Numbered from the stretch's first letter, positions 1-12,062 are shown. The stretch: 64,000 nt of DNA from Primulina eburnea (GCF_022965805.1 NW_027331262.1:186001-250000), one strand, 5' to 3'. Numbers and translations are program-made. The notes: generated from the sequence alone by a model not told the origin.

Positions 1-839
1 AAACAAAACCGAGGACGTGAGCGATAAGAACGCCCAGTACAAAAGTATGAGTATACAGACCTATATGAAATGCACATGCTATGATCATGATACCGGGTAG
101 TCAAGAAACAGGAATCACAAAGGATCTCAAAATGCTCAGTCTAGAGGCGCCAAGTGGATAGTGCCGCGCGGTCCAACCTCTGGGTCACTGCATCCACTAC
201 AAGACAGACGTGGACCTAAAATGTCCCGGACCACCGAAGCCCTCCCGACCCGTCGGCCACTGTGTACTCTCGGTGTCCATGCGTCCACAAGACAGGGCTG
301 AGCGGCCCCAAGATATAGCTTATCTCGAAAGAGATACAGCTCAACAGTAAAGGCTATCTCGAAGGAGATACGGCTCAACGTGAAATGCAACGTGCAGTAA
401 TAAACGTGACATAATAGCATGCATCAAATGACATATATCAATGCACCACATAATCATGCAACACATATATGAATGTATACTCAACCAGGATATCTCGGAT
501 AGTACTTTCGTACCTCTATCACAGCAATCCTAATCCACTGGAACCACCAGACAACAGGTCTAATCCAAGCCTATTCATCAAGAGCATACCCAATCAATAC
601 TACCATGCTCAACTAGCAAAACCAGTACTCTCTAGTACTACCAAAGGTTTAGGGTTTACCTTCGTCCGTCGACAGCCCTTTGATGTCGATTGCCTCGAAA
701 CTCCGGCGCTGCTATGCTACCAATCCCGGCAGCTCTTGGCTATCGCTCGAACAACAACTAGCCCTAGAATCCTTCCAAAACTCTCAAAGAGGAGACTTAA
801 CTCAAGGAATGGCAAGTCACAAATGAGAAATCCGAGCAC

Positions 840-847
840 TATTTATA
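840..847 (-). promoter_or_regulatory. TATA box of Tekay LTR (copy 1, 3' LTR)
   Basis: The minus strand reads TATAAATA about 290 bp into the LTR, directly downstream of the palindrome array at 854-1077. It is the expected core promoter separating U3 from R-U5. The same octamer is present in the other three Tekay LTRs at 6927, 30085 and 36171. Confidence 0.7.
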
Positions 848-853
848 GGCCAT

Positions 854-1077
854 GTTCGGATCCTCCGAACCTCACTTCGGAACGTCCGAACGCTACGTGT
901 CCATCGGCTCTTGACAGCTCATGTTCGGACCCACCGAACATACACTTCGGACCGTCCGAACGTGCATGAAAACTGACGTGTCGATCCACTCTTGACACCT
1001 CATGTTCGGATCCACCGAACCTACTTCGGATCGTCCGAACTCTTCGGTGCTTCCGAACCATCTTCGGACCTTCCGAT
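854..1077. repeat. Array of eight TTCGG-N5-CCGAA palindromes in U3
   Basis: Eight inverted-repeat boxes start at about 855, 876, 924, 946, 1005, 1025, 1043 and 1063. Each is a 15-bp core TTCGG-N5-CCGAA; the last has one arm mismatch, and several extend to seven-base arms. They come in pairs spaced 18-22 bp, and the first three pairs sit in diverged 70-80 bp tandem units that share a 'cgtgtc...ctcttgaca' linker. The array fills U3 between the LTR start and the TATA box, so a role as binding sites or enhancer is plausible but inferred. Confidence 0.9.
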
Positions 1078-1133
1078 CATGATTAATCACCATTAATCCG
1101 TTAATTACCCAATTCGGCATTCGGGCTACTACA

Positions 1134-1144
1134 TTCTCCCCCCC
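1134..1144 (-). other. Polypurine tract of Tekay copy 1
   Basis: The minus strand reads GGGGGGGAGAA immediately before the LTR start TGTAGTAG. This is the standard plus-strand DNA priming site of an LTR retrotransposon. Confidence 0.9.
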
Positions 1145-1287
1145 TTAAAAGATTTCGTCCTCGAAATCAGGCTTAGAGGATGAACAAAACGAAATAACAA
1201 CAACATTGTTATTACATCTCAATTGTTGTTGAATACAACTGATATCTCGATTACAATTGAAAAACACAAACATATACAAAGCACAAC

Positions 1288-4200
1288 TCAAAAGAGCTCT
1301 GGATGCTCCGAACGCATACGACTCTCTAACTCCCAAGTGGCTTCTTCAGTGCCTCGACGCTGCCACTGCACTAAGACAAGAGGAATGATCTTATTCCGCA
1401 ACACTTTGTCTTTGCGATCGAGAATCTGAACTGGTCGCTCCACGTAAGACAAATCTGATTCAAGTTGAACTTCAGAGGGATGCAAGATGTGAGACTCATC
1501 TGCTACGTATCGTCTCAACAAAGATACGTGGAACACATCATGAATACCGGACAAATACGGAGGTAATGCTAACCTGTAAGCTAAATCTCCCACACATTCT
1601 AGAATCTCAAAAGGACCAATGAATCTCGGAGATAGCTTACCCTTGAGACCAAATCTCAAAATCCTGCGAAAAGGCGAAACTCGGAGAAACACTTTCTCAC
1701 CTGGCTGAAAATAAAGAGGTCGCCGCTTGGTGTTCGCATAACTAGCCTGTCGATCCTGGGCAATCTTAATCCGCTTCTTGATTACTGCAACTTTATCAAT
1801 AGCCTGCTGGACTAACTCCGGTCCCTCAACATGTCGTTCACCAACTTCGTCCCAGAATAAAGGAGTACGACAACGTCGCCCATACAACGCCTCAAATGGT
1901 GCCATACCAATACTACGATGATAGCTGTTGTTGTACGCGAACTCAATCAAAGGCAAATGATCCTGCCAAGCGGGTCCGAAATCCATAACACAGGCTCGCA
2001 ACATATCCTCAAGCGTACGGATAGTCCTCTCTGACTGACCGTCAGTCTCCGGATGATAAGCAGTACTCAGACTCAGTGTAGTACCCAAAGCTGACTGGAA
2101 ACTACCCCAAAACCGTGAGGTAAAACGAGGATCTCTGTCACTAACAATACTGACAGGCACTCCATGCAAACGTACAATCTCCTGAATGTACAATCGAGCC
2201 ATACGATCGAAAGTGAAATCACGATTATACGGCAGAAAATGAGCAGACTTGGTGAGTCGATCCACCACTACCCAGATAGCATCGCTGTTCCTCGAAGATA
2301 ATGGCAAATGAGTAATAAAATCCATCGTAATATGCTCCCACTTCCATTCAGGAATAGGTAGATTCAACAATAATCCTCCAGGTCGACGGTGCTCTGCCTT
2401 AACCTGTTGACAAACAAGACACTTGGAAACAAACTGATAAACACTGCGCTTCATCCCTTTCCACCAAAATCGTGTCCTCAAGTCTTTATACATTTTATTA
2501 CTTCCTGGATGAATACTCAACTTACTTCGATGAGCATGAGATAAGATCTCCTCCCTCAAAGTATCATCTTCTGGTACTACAACTCGATTAGACAAACACA
2601 GAAGACCATTAGACTGATAATGGAAACCGCTATCTCCACCCGCTAACCGAGCTAATCTCTGAGTCTTGAGATCAGACATCTGAGCATCTTGAATCCGAGC
2701 GAACAAGGCTGGCTCAGATAAAATGGTAGCAACACGAATGCTCTCCATACCTTTCCGATGTTTGAAATTAAATCCCAACGAACAACAATCCTGAATAGTA
2801 CTAATCATAGCACTGGTCTGAAGTGCAGAAACTCTCACTTTGCGACTAAGAGCATCAGCTGTGAGATTTGCAGATCCTGGATGGTACTTGATCTCGCAGT
2901 CATAATCTTTCAGCAAATCCATCCAACGACGTTGCCTCATGTTCAACTCAGCCTGAGTGAACAGATATTTCAGACTCTTATGATCAGTAAAGATTTCAAA
3001 CTTAACCCCGTACAAGTAATGACGCCAAATCTTCAGCGCGAACACAATAGCTGCCAACTCTAGATCATGAGTAGGATACTTCTCCTCGTGAGATTTCAGC
3101 TGTCTGGAAGCATAAGCAATCACATGACCGTTTTGCGTCAACACACACCCTAAGCCTTGAGAAGAGGCATCGGTGTAAACACTGAAACCATCAGATCCTG
3201 ACGGTAACGCCAAAACAGGTGCAGAAGTCAGAAGTCGACGAAGCTCTCTGAAACTATCTTCGCACTCAGATGACCACTCAAATGGAACATCCTTCCGAGT
3301 AAGTTGCGTCAAAGGTCTAGCTACCTGGGAGAAATTCACGATGAAGCGTCGATAATACCCTGCCAGACCTAGAAAACTACGGATCTCAGCCACCGTCGTC
3401 GGACGTGACCAATTCAGCACCGCTTCAATCTTGCTGGGATCCACAGAAACTCCTTCCTTGGAAATCACATGACCAAGGAATACCACACGGTCAATCCAGA
3501 ACTCGCACTTACTCAGCTTAGCATACAATTGCTTCTCGCGAAGAATCTGCAACACAATCCTCAAGTGTTGGGCATGCTCTTCCACACTGTGGGAATAGAT
3601 CAAGATATCGTCAATGAAAACCACCACAAACTGATCCAGAAAATCTCGGAAGACTCGGTTCATCAGATCCATGAACACTGCTGGCGCATTTGTCAATCCG
3701 AATGGCATAACTAGAAACTCGTAATGCCCATAACGAGTACGAAATGCAGTCTTGGAAATATCATCATCTCTGACTCTCATCTGATGATAACCTGATCGCA
3801 AGTCGATCTTGGAGTAAACAGAAGTACCCTGAAGCTGATCGAACAAGTCATCAATACGGGGTAATGGGTACTTGTTTTTGATCGTCACCCGATTCAGCTG
3901 GCGATAATCAATGCACAACCGCATCGATCCATCCTTCTTCTTGACAAACAAGACTGGAGCTCCCCAAGGCGAAACACTCGGGCGAATATAACCCTTATCA
4001 AGAAGATCCTGCAATTGCTGCTTCAGCTCTCTCATCTCTGACGGAGCCAGACGATAGGGGACACGAGAAATCGGTGCAGTCCCTGGCATTAACTCAATGC
4101 CAAACTCCACCTCTCTAACCGGAGGAAAACCAGGAATCTCTTCTGGAAATACATCAGGAAATTCACAAACAACTGGAATATCCTCTATACCAACACTACC

Positions 4201-5704
4201 TGTGGACGTATCAATTGCATAGATGAGGTAGCCTTCCCCGCCCGCCTCTAAAGCACGACAGGCTTTCAGAGCAGATACCACTGGCATCGGAGGTCGCGCT
4301 CCCTCACCATAGAAAAACCAACTGGAGCTCTCAGTCGTAAACTGAACAAGCTTCTGGTAACAATCCACAGTAGCTCGGTAGGTAGTCAAAATGTCTATAC
4401 CCAAAATACAATCAAAATCCTCCATCTCTAGGATCATAAGATTCGCAGTCAACTCGTTACCCTCAAAATCTAAGGGACAACCCATCACTAGACGCTTGGC
4501 TAAAACCGAATGACCCATCGGGGTAGAAACAGAAAGAATGACGTCTAGAGAAACATAGGGTAACCTATGACGCTTAACAAATCGTGCAGAAATGAAGGAA
4601 TGAGAGGCTCCTGTATCTATAAGAACAAAAGCAGGAATACCGCATAAACAAAAAGTACCTGCTATGACTCTCTCGGTCTCATCTGCAGCCTGATCCTGGT
4701 TCAACGCAAAAACTTGACCTTGGGCACGAGGTCGAAGATTCGAACTACCCACTGCTTGACCTTGCCGCCTCTGCTGAACAGTCGTCTGAGATCCAGAACC
4801 AGATCCTGCTCCACCTCGCAGCTGAGGACAATTCTTCTTAATATGCCCCAACTCTCCGCACTGATAACAAGCTCCTGCGGCTACTCGGCATTGCTCCGAT
4901 GGATGGTTCTTCCCACAATGCGCACAAGACTCCTTCTTCTTACCAAAACGGAAAACACCGCTAGATCGAGATCCAGATCCAGAAGAAGACGAACCAGATT
5001 TCTTGAACGACTGAGATCGAGGCCTCAAAGTACTCGGAGGTCTAGAAGAAAGAATAGCCCTACCACGCTGGAGACTGATCTCTGCCTGGCGACACCGGTT
5101 CACCAACCCATCGTAAGAAGTAGGATTATCACAGACAGTGACTCGATCAAAGATCTCCTGGTTAAGGCCCTGAAGGAAATGATCGTACTTGGCTTCAGAA
5201 CTGCCACTGATATGAGGAGCGAAGGGTAACAACTCAAAGAATTTCTGCTGATACTCATCAACAGACATACTCCCCTGCTTAAGGTTCAGGAGCTCAATCG
5301 TCTTGGCCTGGCGAAGGGCTGGAGGAAAGTACAGCTGCATGAACGCTGCACGGAAATCGACCCAAGTCGCTCTACCCTGGGACTGGACTATTGGCGCAGA
5401 AGTCGATCGCCACCACCTGCGAGCACGGCCCTCGAGAAGAAAACTAAGAGTCTCCATCTTCTGCTCATCGGTGCACTGGAATGCACGGAAAACAACTCTC
5501 CATGCGCTCTAACCAATCCTCCGCATCATCGGGAGTCTCACCGCCAACTAAAGGCTTAGGCCCCATCTGCATGAAACGATGCATATCGAAACGCCTAGGA
5601 CCATCTCGACGATGACGATGCTCATGGTGACGCCTATGATCATCCTGGTCACCCCATCGACCTACACTCCCCTGACTACTCCCGTCATCAAAATGGTCAG
5701 CCAT
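1288..5704 (-). pseudogene. Gag-Pol polyprotein of Tekay copy 1, frameshifted in gag
   Basis: One long polyprotein of about 1,470 codons. In order, with plus-strand coordinates: Gag from ATG 5704 (MADHFDD); CCHC knuckle [14 protein letters not shown] (4828-4869); protease DTGAS (4605-4618); reverse transcriptase FIDDILIYS (3593-3618); RNase H YTDAS (3164-3177); integrase zinc-finger CLVCQQ (near 2410) and DDE core; and a C-terminal chromodomain ending EATWELE...HPELF (about 1288-1445). The sole visible break is one extra base in an A-run at 5489-5492 (four As; copy 2 has three), which shifts the frame about 70 codons into Gag. Everything downstream is open. I chose ATG 5704 because an upstream in-frame ATG (5785) lies next to the primer site and would add an unlikely hydrophobic leader. 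A homopolymer sequencing error is possible. Confidence 0.93.
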
Positions 5705-5785
5705 CACTACAAGATAGAATAGGGAAAATGGTAAAATGGTCAACGAAATCCCAAAACAGAATCTATATCCCAAAATCATACGCAT

Positions 5786-5797
5786 GCTCTGATACCA
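5786..5797 (-). other. Primer-binding site (initiator Met tRNA), Tekay copy 1
   Basis: The minus strand reads TGGTATCAGAGC four bases inside the 5' LTR end. This complements the 3' end of plant initiator-methionine tRNA, the usual primer for such elements. Confidence 0.93.
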
Positions 5798-6926
5798 TAA
5801 ATGTAGTGACCCGTTCCAGAATCACCTACTAATCAAAAACTAAGCATGCAATTAACCTAATTAATTATAATCAGAGATAACAGCGGAAAACAAGGCCCAC
5901 AACAATAGTTATACAACCCAATCGAAATCCAGAATACTCAAACTAACTGAAAGTATCTGATACAACCATATCGAATAAAAAGGAAATCACTAAAAAGATA
6001 AGCCAACCAGCTACTCAACGTCCTCCTCCTGCTCCTCCTGAGCCATCCAACCTGAGGCCTGCCCCGTGGGAATGGGGTGTCCAAGATAAACAAAACCGAG
6101 GACGTGAGCGATAAGAACGCCCAGTACAAAAGTATGAGTATACAGACCTATATGAAATGCACATGCTATGATCATGATACCGGGTAGTCAAGAAACAGGA
6201 ATCACAAAGGATCTCAAAATGCTCAGTCTAGAGGCGCCAAGTGGATAGTGCCGCGCGGTCCAACCTCTGGGTCACTGCATCCACTACAAGACAGACGTGG
6301 ACCTAAAATGTCCCGGACCACCGAAGCCCTCCCGACCCGTCGGCCACTGTGTACTCTCGGTGTCCATGCGTCCACAAGACAGGGCTGAGCGGCCCCAAGA
6401 TATAGCTTATCTCGAAAGAGATACAGCTCAACAGTAAAGGCTATCTCGAAGGAGATACGGCTCAACGTGAAATGCAACGTGCAGTAATAAACGTGACATA
6501 ATAGCATGCATCAAATGACATATATCAATGCACCACATAATCATGCAACACATATATGAATGTATACTCAACCAGGATATCTCGGATAGTACTTTCGTAC
6601 CTCTATCACAGCAATCCTAATCCACTGGAACCACCAGACAACAGGTCTAATCCAAGCCTATTCATCAAGAGCATACCCAATCAATACTACCATGCTCAAC
6701 TAGCAAAACCAGTACTCTCTAGTACTACCAAAGGTTTAGGGTTTACCTTCGTCCGTCGACAGCCCTTTGATGTCGATTGCCTCGAAACTCCGGCGCTGCT
6801 ATGCTACCAATCCCGGCAGCTCTTGGCTATCGCTCGAACAACAACTAGCCCTAGAATCCTTCCAAAACTCTCAAAGAGGAGACTTAACTCAAGGAATGGC
6901 AAGTCACAAATGAGAAATCCGAGCAC

Positions 6927-6934
6927 TATTTATA
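6927..6934 (-). promoter_or_regulatory. TATA box of Tekay copy 1 5' LTR
   Basis: Minus-strand TATAAATA, at the same place in the LTR as at 840-847. As it lies in the 5' LTR, it would drive the genomic transcript of copy 1. The leader from here to the gag ATG would be about 1.2 kb. Confidence 0.7.
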
Positions 6935-6940
6935 GGCCAT

Positions 6941-7164
6941 GTTCGGATCCTCCGAACCTCACTTCGGAACGTCCGAACGCTACGTGTCCATCGGCTCTTG
7001 ACAGCTCATGTTCGGACCCACCGAACATACACTTCGGACCGTCCGAACGTGCATGAAAACTGACGTGTCGATCCACTCTTGACACCTCATGTTCGGATCC
7101 ACCGAACCTACTTCGGATCGTCCGAACTCTTCGGTGCTTCCGAACCATCTTCGGACCTTCCGAT
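6941..7164. repeat. Palindrome array, Tekay copy 1 5' LTR
   Basis: Second copy of the eight TTCGG-N5-CCGAA boxes described at 854-1077, offset by exactly 6,087 bp and placed between the LTR start (7220) and the TATA box (6927). Confidence 0.9.
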
Positions 7165-7220
7165 CATGATTAATCACCATTAATCCGTTAATTACCCAAT
7201 TCGGCATTCGGGCTACTACA

Positions 7221-8140
7221 CAGAATGACTCACGTCATAATCAAAAGAGTCCATGTTGTTAGCGGTGTTGACAACATCATACTCAACATCAGCAGTATCT
7301 TCAGCAACCTGTAAAATGTGAGAGAAAATTATAAAGGTATATCAGGAGTTACGCACACAAAAAAAACGCACAAAGAAATCACGAGAGAAAGGAAATATTG
7401 CGAGAGTAATGAGAACAAGTAAGAGTAATTATCAGGGATTTAACGGCAACAAAACATATATACTCTAACAAAAAATCTATTCAATCCTTCAACTCCAAAA
7501 AATCTGCACGGTAAAGGTAATATTTCTGAAATTTACCCAAAACACTAATTATGGTTCTATCCCAAAATCAAACAGTAAAATTTATTCAAACTCTTCTTAC
7601 GACGATTTCAAAAGAATATCCAGTGAAACTCACGTCGATTATAACCCACTAACACAACTAGACCCATAAATTCAAAATATAGGTAATCAAGGTTTTTATC
7701 AACGGTCATAATCAGATACTGATATGTTACTGCGCATGATGAATTCATGAAACAAAAATCAATATGCATGTCCTAAATATGCCTCCAATATAATGAATTA
7801 TCGAAATGTTAGGCATGTATAAATTGTGTTGTGTTTGAACTTGATGTTGATAACACCACTGTTTAGGAGTCAATACTTCCATAAAAAAAAAATTTGATTC
7901 AGAAATGGCACTAGAAGAACGGTTTTCAATGAACTCCCCTAGGTAGCTTTTTCCATTACAATTTTTACTTAGAAGTGGTAGCTCTCACACTAGAAGAACG
8001 GTCTTCAATAAACTCCTCTAGGTAGCTTTTTTCATTTTCTACTAAACAATGTTTTTTTTAATTTACCTCTTTTCTGTTTTTCTCCTTATGCTCACATTTT
8101 TCAAGTCAATTTTTCACATTAGAGAAAATCACGATTTCCA
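7221..8140. other. AT-rich spacer with a possible minus-strand exon remnant
   Basis: Between Tekay copy 1 and the old LTR there is no long reading frame. Reading minus, 7221-7310 is open and acidic (ending DSFDYDVSHS). It is preceded by an acceptor-like 'acattttacag', so it could be the edge of an exon cut by the Tekay insertion. The rest is AT-rich, with one tandem duplication at 7911-8040. Confidence 0.35.
7911..8040 (+). repeat. Imperfect tandem duplication, period about 79 bp
   Basis: The string CTAGAAGAACGG followed by a 'TTCAAT.AACTCC.CTAGGTAGCTTTTT' pattern occurs at 7911 and again at 7990 with a few substitutions. Function unknown. Confidence 0.7.
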
Positions 8141-9254
8141 TGAAAATCCTCAACTACTCGATGTTTCATTAAATATAAAACTCGTTTTAACAAGAATAAA
8201 ATATATTGGAGATAAAATATCATATTAAAAACAAATCCTATAATATCTAGATATATTTTAAAAGTGCAATTTTTTTTTTAAAAAAGCTCGCATTTACAAA
8301 ATAACATTTAAAATAATCGTATTTATTTGACAAGAAAAATAGAGCAGTTTAAACTAACCAACATCATCCAAGATCAAACGTAAACATATACGAGTATAAA
8401 TCGTAATATCATCAACGTATAAAAATATTTAACTCCTCTCAAAAACTCATAAATCAAATGCGGAAAGACATGTGGTCCTCATGTCTTGTCACTGCACCAG
8501 GGCTGCCTGCTCAGAGTTCAGCGCCTCCAGTCTCCTCAACATCAAGCTCACCTGCATCACATACGCCTAGTGAGTCTAAAGACTCAACACACTTGTACCA
8601 GGAATAACAAGTACACATACATGGCACACATCAGTGAAAAATATCATACTCAACATATTTTTCATGAACTTAAAAGCAAAACATAAATGTGTCGTGTAAA
8701 ATCATAACGTGTCAAATCATGTTGTTGGAACTTTTAAAGTTCGCAGTCTTGATTTTGATGTTAACAAAACTTGTTATTGTGTTTCTAACATATTTACTCA
8801 AGTGTGAAGTTGAAAACACAAGAAGCAAGCTGAAACTGAATTCTGCACAAACTGAATTTCTGGCAAGATTCGGTGTTTTGATGATATCACTCAGCGGGAT
8901 GATCCAAATGACAATCCGCCAACTATTCTGATCCGAAAACTCAATTTGGAACAAGTCTTATTTCACGTCAGTTGGGAAAAATCGGATGTTATCATGGTAT
9001 AACTTATCGCTGAATTACTGAACTGATCACACGAAAATATCAATCAGTTGGATATGAGCAGTTGCGGTATTTTGGTCATATCTTTCAGCTCGTTTATTGA
9101 AATGAAGCGATTCAGTATGCGTTGAAAAGATAAGACGATGATCTACAAATCATCTTCAGAAGTAAAAGTCTGAATCGAAGCTTAAGATGTTGATAAATGA
9201 CGATGAAGTTACTGGTTATGCACAAACTGAAATCAGCTAGGCTGATTTCAGCAC

Positions 9255-9500
9255 ACCATCTGAAACTGAACTGAACCAGACCAACTGAAGATCAGTTGAA
9301 CCAGATCAGTTGAGCTGAACCAACTTAACTGACCAAACCAACTGAAGACCAGTTGAACCAGACCAGCTGAACTGAACCGAACCAGTTGAACTGAACCAGA
9401 CCAACTGAACCAGCTGAACTGAACCAAACCAGCAGCTGACCAACTGAACTGAACTAAACCAGCTGCTGACCAGTTGAACTGAACGACCAGTTGAGTTGAC
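9255..9500. repeat. CAGTT/AACTG minisatellite-like array in the solo LTR
   Basis: A run of short variable units of the type 'CCAGTTGAACTGAACCAGAC' and 'CAGCTGAACTGAACCAAAC'. CAGTT and AACTG are reverse complements, so CAGTTGAACTG is an 11-bp palindrome, and several copies occur. The array lies about 125 bp upstream of the TATA box, within U3. Confidence 0.85.
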
Positions 9501-9624
9501 CAGATTTGACCAGTCGGGAAAATGCCCAGCAAGAAGAATTTGACCGGTGCAATTTCAGAAACAATACAGAAACTTTACAAATGGTTATATTCTTGTGTCT
9601 GATGTATATATCATTGTTGGAGCT

Positions 9625-9632
9625 TATAAATA
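9625..9632 (+). promoter_or_regulatory. TATA box of the 8723 solo LTR
   Basis: TATAAATA in the middle of the LTR on the plus strand, downstream of the CAGTT/AACTG array. It is the likely former core promoter. Confidence 0.6.
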
Positions 9633-12006
9633 CAACATCTTGAAGATCAAACTAGAGCTTTTGAAGTGGATTCAAAGCATGGGCAGTTAACATGAAGAAA
9701 TCAGCTAATTGAAAGCACAAGCCCTTGTGTGAGGATACATTTGAGATGTACACTGTAACTGATAAAATTCCTCACACACAATCACTCACGCATGTACAAG
9801 AGAGTTGAACTTCAAAGATTAGTTGAGTGAGTCTTGCACAAAGACAATAAACTTGTGTATGTAGTATTTGCATATGAGACATTAAACAATATGCTGATTG
9901 TGAGGTGCTGCCTACAATCTTGAGTGCTAGGAGTTCAGTTTAGGCAGTGGGTAAGTCCTAGCTGAGTGAGTTTATACAAAGAGTTGTATAAATCAAAGTC
10001 TTCTACTGAATCATTCCCAACGGGAAGAAGGGGTGACGTAGGAGCATTTGAAGTGTCCGAACATCCATAAAAAAATTCGTGTCTATTTGTTTATTGCATT
10101 TACTTATCATTTTCATAGTTTTAAAGATGCATTATTGAAAAATTTTATGTTCTCTTCAAATATTAAATATTGGATATCAAGTGTTTGATAAACACTTCAA
10201 CTAAAATATTTTTACTCATTCAACTTACATATATTTTAAATGGTTTTTAAAATATTTAATCGGTTTCTACGAAGGATTATATCGACTATTTTTCGCTTGG
10301 TTTGAACACCAAACTCGATTTAAATCGGTGTTCTATATTTCAAAAACCGAGCTATTGTAGCTCAACGATTACCCCCCCTAACCGATCTCAACACATGTCA
10401 TCTCGTGTCATCATATACATATACATTTTCTTTTAATTGAATTCAGTTCATTAGTTGTGAATTTCGTATCAACTCTATGGTGTCAGCTCTATCGATGGAT
10501 CCATCTACGTATAACCACGATACCAGACGGCGGGGACATCAGCGACAGCGTTACCTGTCCACTGAGCCTTGGCCTCAGCTCATCATATCTCATGTCATCG
10601 TATATATATACATCTTCAGTCACAACCTGTGGTGACCCGGACGCTAATTTATTTCTTAATCATCTTTGGGGATAAATGGATCAATTAAGAAAACTAGGTC
10701 TAAATTTTTTTTTAAATACATAAGTGCGGAACATAAGATAATCCATTTTATATAAACATTCAAAGTAAAGTACAAGTTTTGTACAACAGTACGTCATAAC
10801 AAACTACTGTTCTTTCACTACATATCAAGTAATGAAAACAACTCTACTTCTAGGTCTGAATCTCCACTCTAAACTGTGATCTCTCATCCTCTTCTCGACC
10901 CTGATCCTGTCACACATGTTGTCATGCACACATAAAAAGACAACAACAGCCGGATAACTCCGGTGAGAATATAATTCCCATTATAAACAACGTATACATG
11001 CATTTCATATAAACATATACAAAAGCACATAACAATTATCAATAACATGTATCAAATCTGAAAACATGAAATGATATAAAACTGCAAATCAAACTCATAT
11101 CTCTGACTCGACTCTGATCTAGTCTATTCTAGGGATCTCAGTTCCCAGAAGTTGGTATATTATATCAAATCTCTGCAATAGAAGTCGATCTACTCCTAAG
11201 CAACATCGATATAACCAAACATCCAATGTCTAGACACCTCTGCCCAAGACTTGGCACCTCTGCCAATGACTCGTTCTCGCAATCTATCTTGTATTCTCTG
11301 TTTTTCTATAAGTCAATAGAACAAGCATATACATTCAAGTAATACAAAGGTATTAAAACAATAACAAACAAGTATGTGGTTAAGGAAAACTCAAGTCGAA
11401 TCTAAGTCGTGTCGTATCTCCCGGTTAACATTGATTTATACATTTCTTTTATCGGGTTCTGGCTTTGCTCTGTCTTTGAAACCTTCAATATCAATCTGGA
11501 ATGACATATTCGAGGAATACCATATCAAAATATACCCCAAGTAATACCAGATATAATCAGAACTCAATCTAATTCTGTTTCAACGGCATAACATCGCAAT
11601 CTCGATATATCTCGATAATACAATCTCAATATTTCATAATCAATCAATAACACAATCTGATACCAAATCTGTATAATCTCAATCAATTATAAACTGAAAA
11701 TCATAACAATTGTATACGGTATCTGTTCTTCGATTTGATTTCGATTATATGACGATAACAATCTCAGAAACGGATCATATCAATCATGACATGATTTATT
11801 CAACATCATATTCTCAAATCATATCAAAACATAAGAAAATTACGTTCTTTTGAAGCTCTTGTCGAGAGGAACACAGTTCTGAACTCGAATCGAAAATCAG
11901 ACGGTTGGATTTTGCACAAGATTCAAATTTCTAAAAGGAAAAGCTTGAAACACTCCGGGCTTGTCTCGGTCATTCTCTTGCTGAAGATTGAAGAAATGAA
12001 GACTTT

Positions 12007-12018
12007 GATATATATATC
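12007..12018 (-). promoter_or_regulatory. TATA-like box of element C LTR
   Basis: GATATATATATC, itself palindromic, sits immediately downstream (minus strand) of the CATATG palindrome array. The right LTR has the same box at 18643-18654. It is the likely core promoter; an alternative start cannot be excluded. Confidence 0.5.
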
Positions 12019-12062
12019 CTGCATGGCCAAGCCATGTGGCATCATTCTTTAAGCAGCACGTC

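Larger units (their letters stand above)
1..1133 (-). repeat. 3' LTR of Tekay copy 1 (partial)
   Basis: It ends on the plus strand with GGCTACTACA, so on the minus strand the LTR begins TGTAGTAGCC. The first 286 bases expected from the other LTR copies lie left of the window. It matches 6088-7220 base for base in length. Confidence 0.95.
1..7220 (-). mobile_element. Ty3/gypsy chromovirus, Tekay-type, copy 1 (left end outside window)
   Basis: This LTR retrotransposon reads on the minus strand. The 5' LTR is on the right (5802-7220). The primer site abuts it at 5786-5797, the gag-pol reading frame follows, then a polypurine tract at 1134-1144 and the 3' LTR (1-1133), cut by the window edge. 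Positions 1-1133 align with 6088-7220 without a gap, and the reading frames inside both LTRs translate identically, so insertion was recent. The polyprotein order (Gag, protease, RT, RNase H, integrase, chromodomain) places it in the Ty3/gypsy chromoviruses. Tekay is my assignment from the chromodomain and LTR-end style. The target duplication cannot be tested because the left flank is missing; the right flank begins CAGAA. Confidence 0.95.
5802..7220 (-). repeat. 5' LTR of Tekay copy 1
   Basis: A 1,419-bp LTR; on the plus strand it starts TGTAGTGACC and ends GCTACTACA (TG...CA). It is complete and serves as the promoter-bearing LTR for the minus-strand element. Both copy 1 LTRs carry CCACTGG where both copy 2 LTRs carry CCACAGG, marking the pair as one insertion. 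Confidence 0.95.
8723..10393 (+). mobile_element. Solo LTR (1,671 bp), probably Ty1/copia, CATGT target duplication
   Basis: It begins TGTTGGAAC and ends CTCAACA, and is flanked on both sides by CATGT (8718-8722 and 10394-10398). No internal region follows, so this is a solo LTR left by LTR-LTR recombination. A TATA box at 9625 puts transcription on the plus strand. The segment near 10035 (GACGTAGGAG followed by 'tccgaaca') resembles what I recall of Sirevirus-type copia LTRs; that assignment is inference. It sits inside the old B' LTR. Confidence 0.88.

Noticed and set aside
136..420. 94-codon minus-strand frame in the R-U5 part of the Tekay LTR
   Set aside because: It could be an upstream ORF in the long leader, but composition and lack of any motif give no support beyond openness.
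469..969. 166-codon plus-strand reading frame in the Tekay LTR, repeated in all four LTRs
   Set aside because: It lies antisense in the LTR and is shared only because the LTRs are nearly identical. It overlaps the palindrome array and has no domain.
854..1077. CRISPR-like array
   Set aside because: The repeats are short, imperfect, irregularly spaced palindromes in a plant LTR, with no unique spacers or cas genes.
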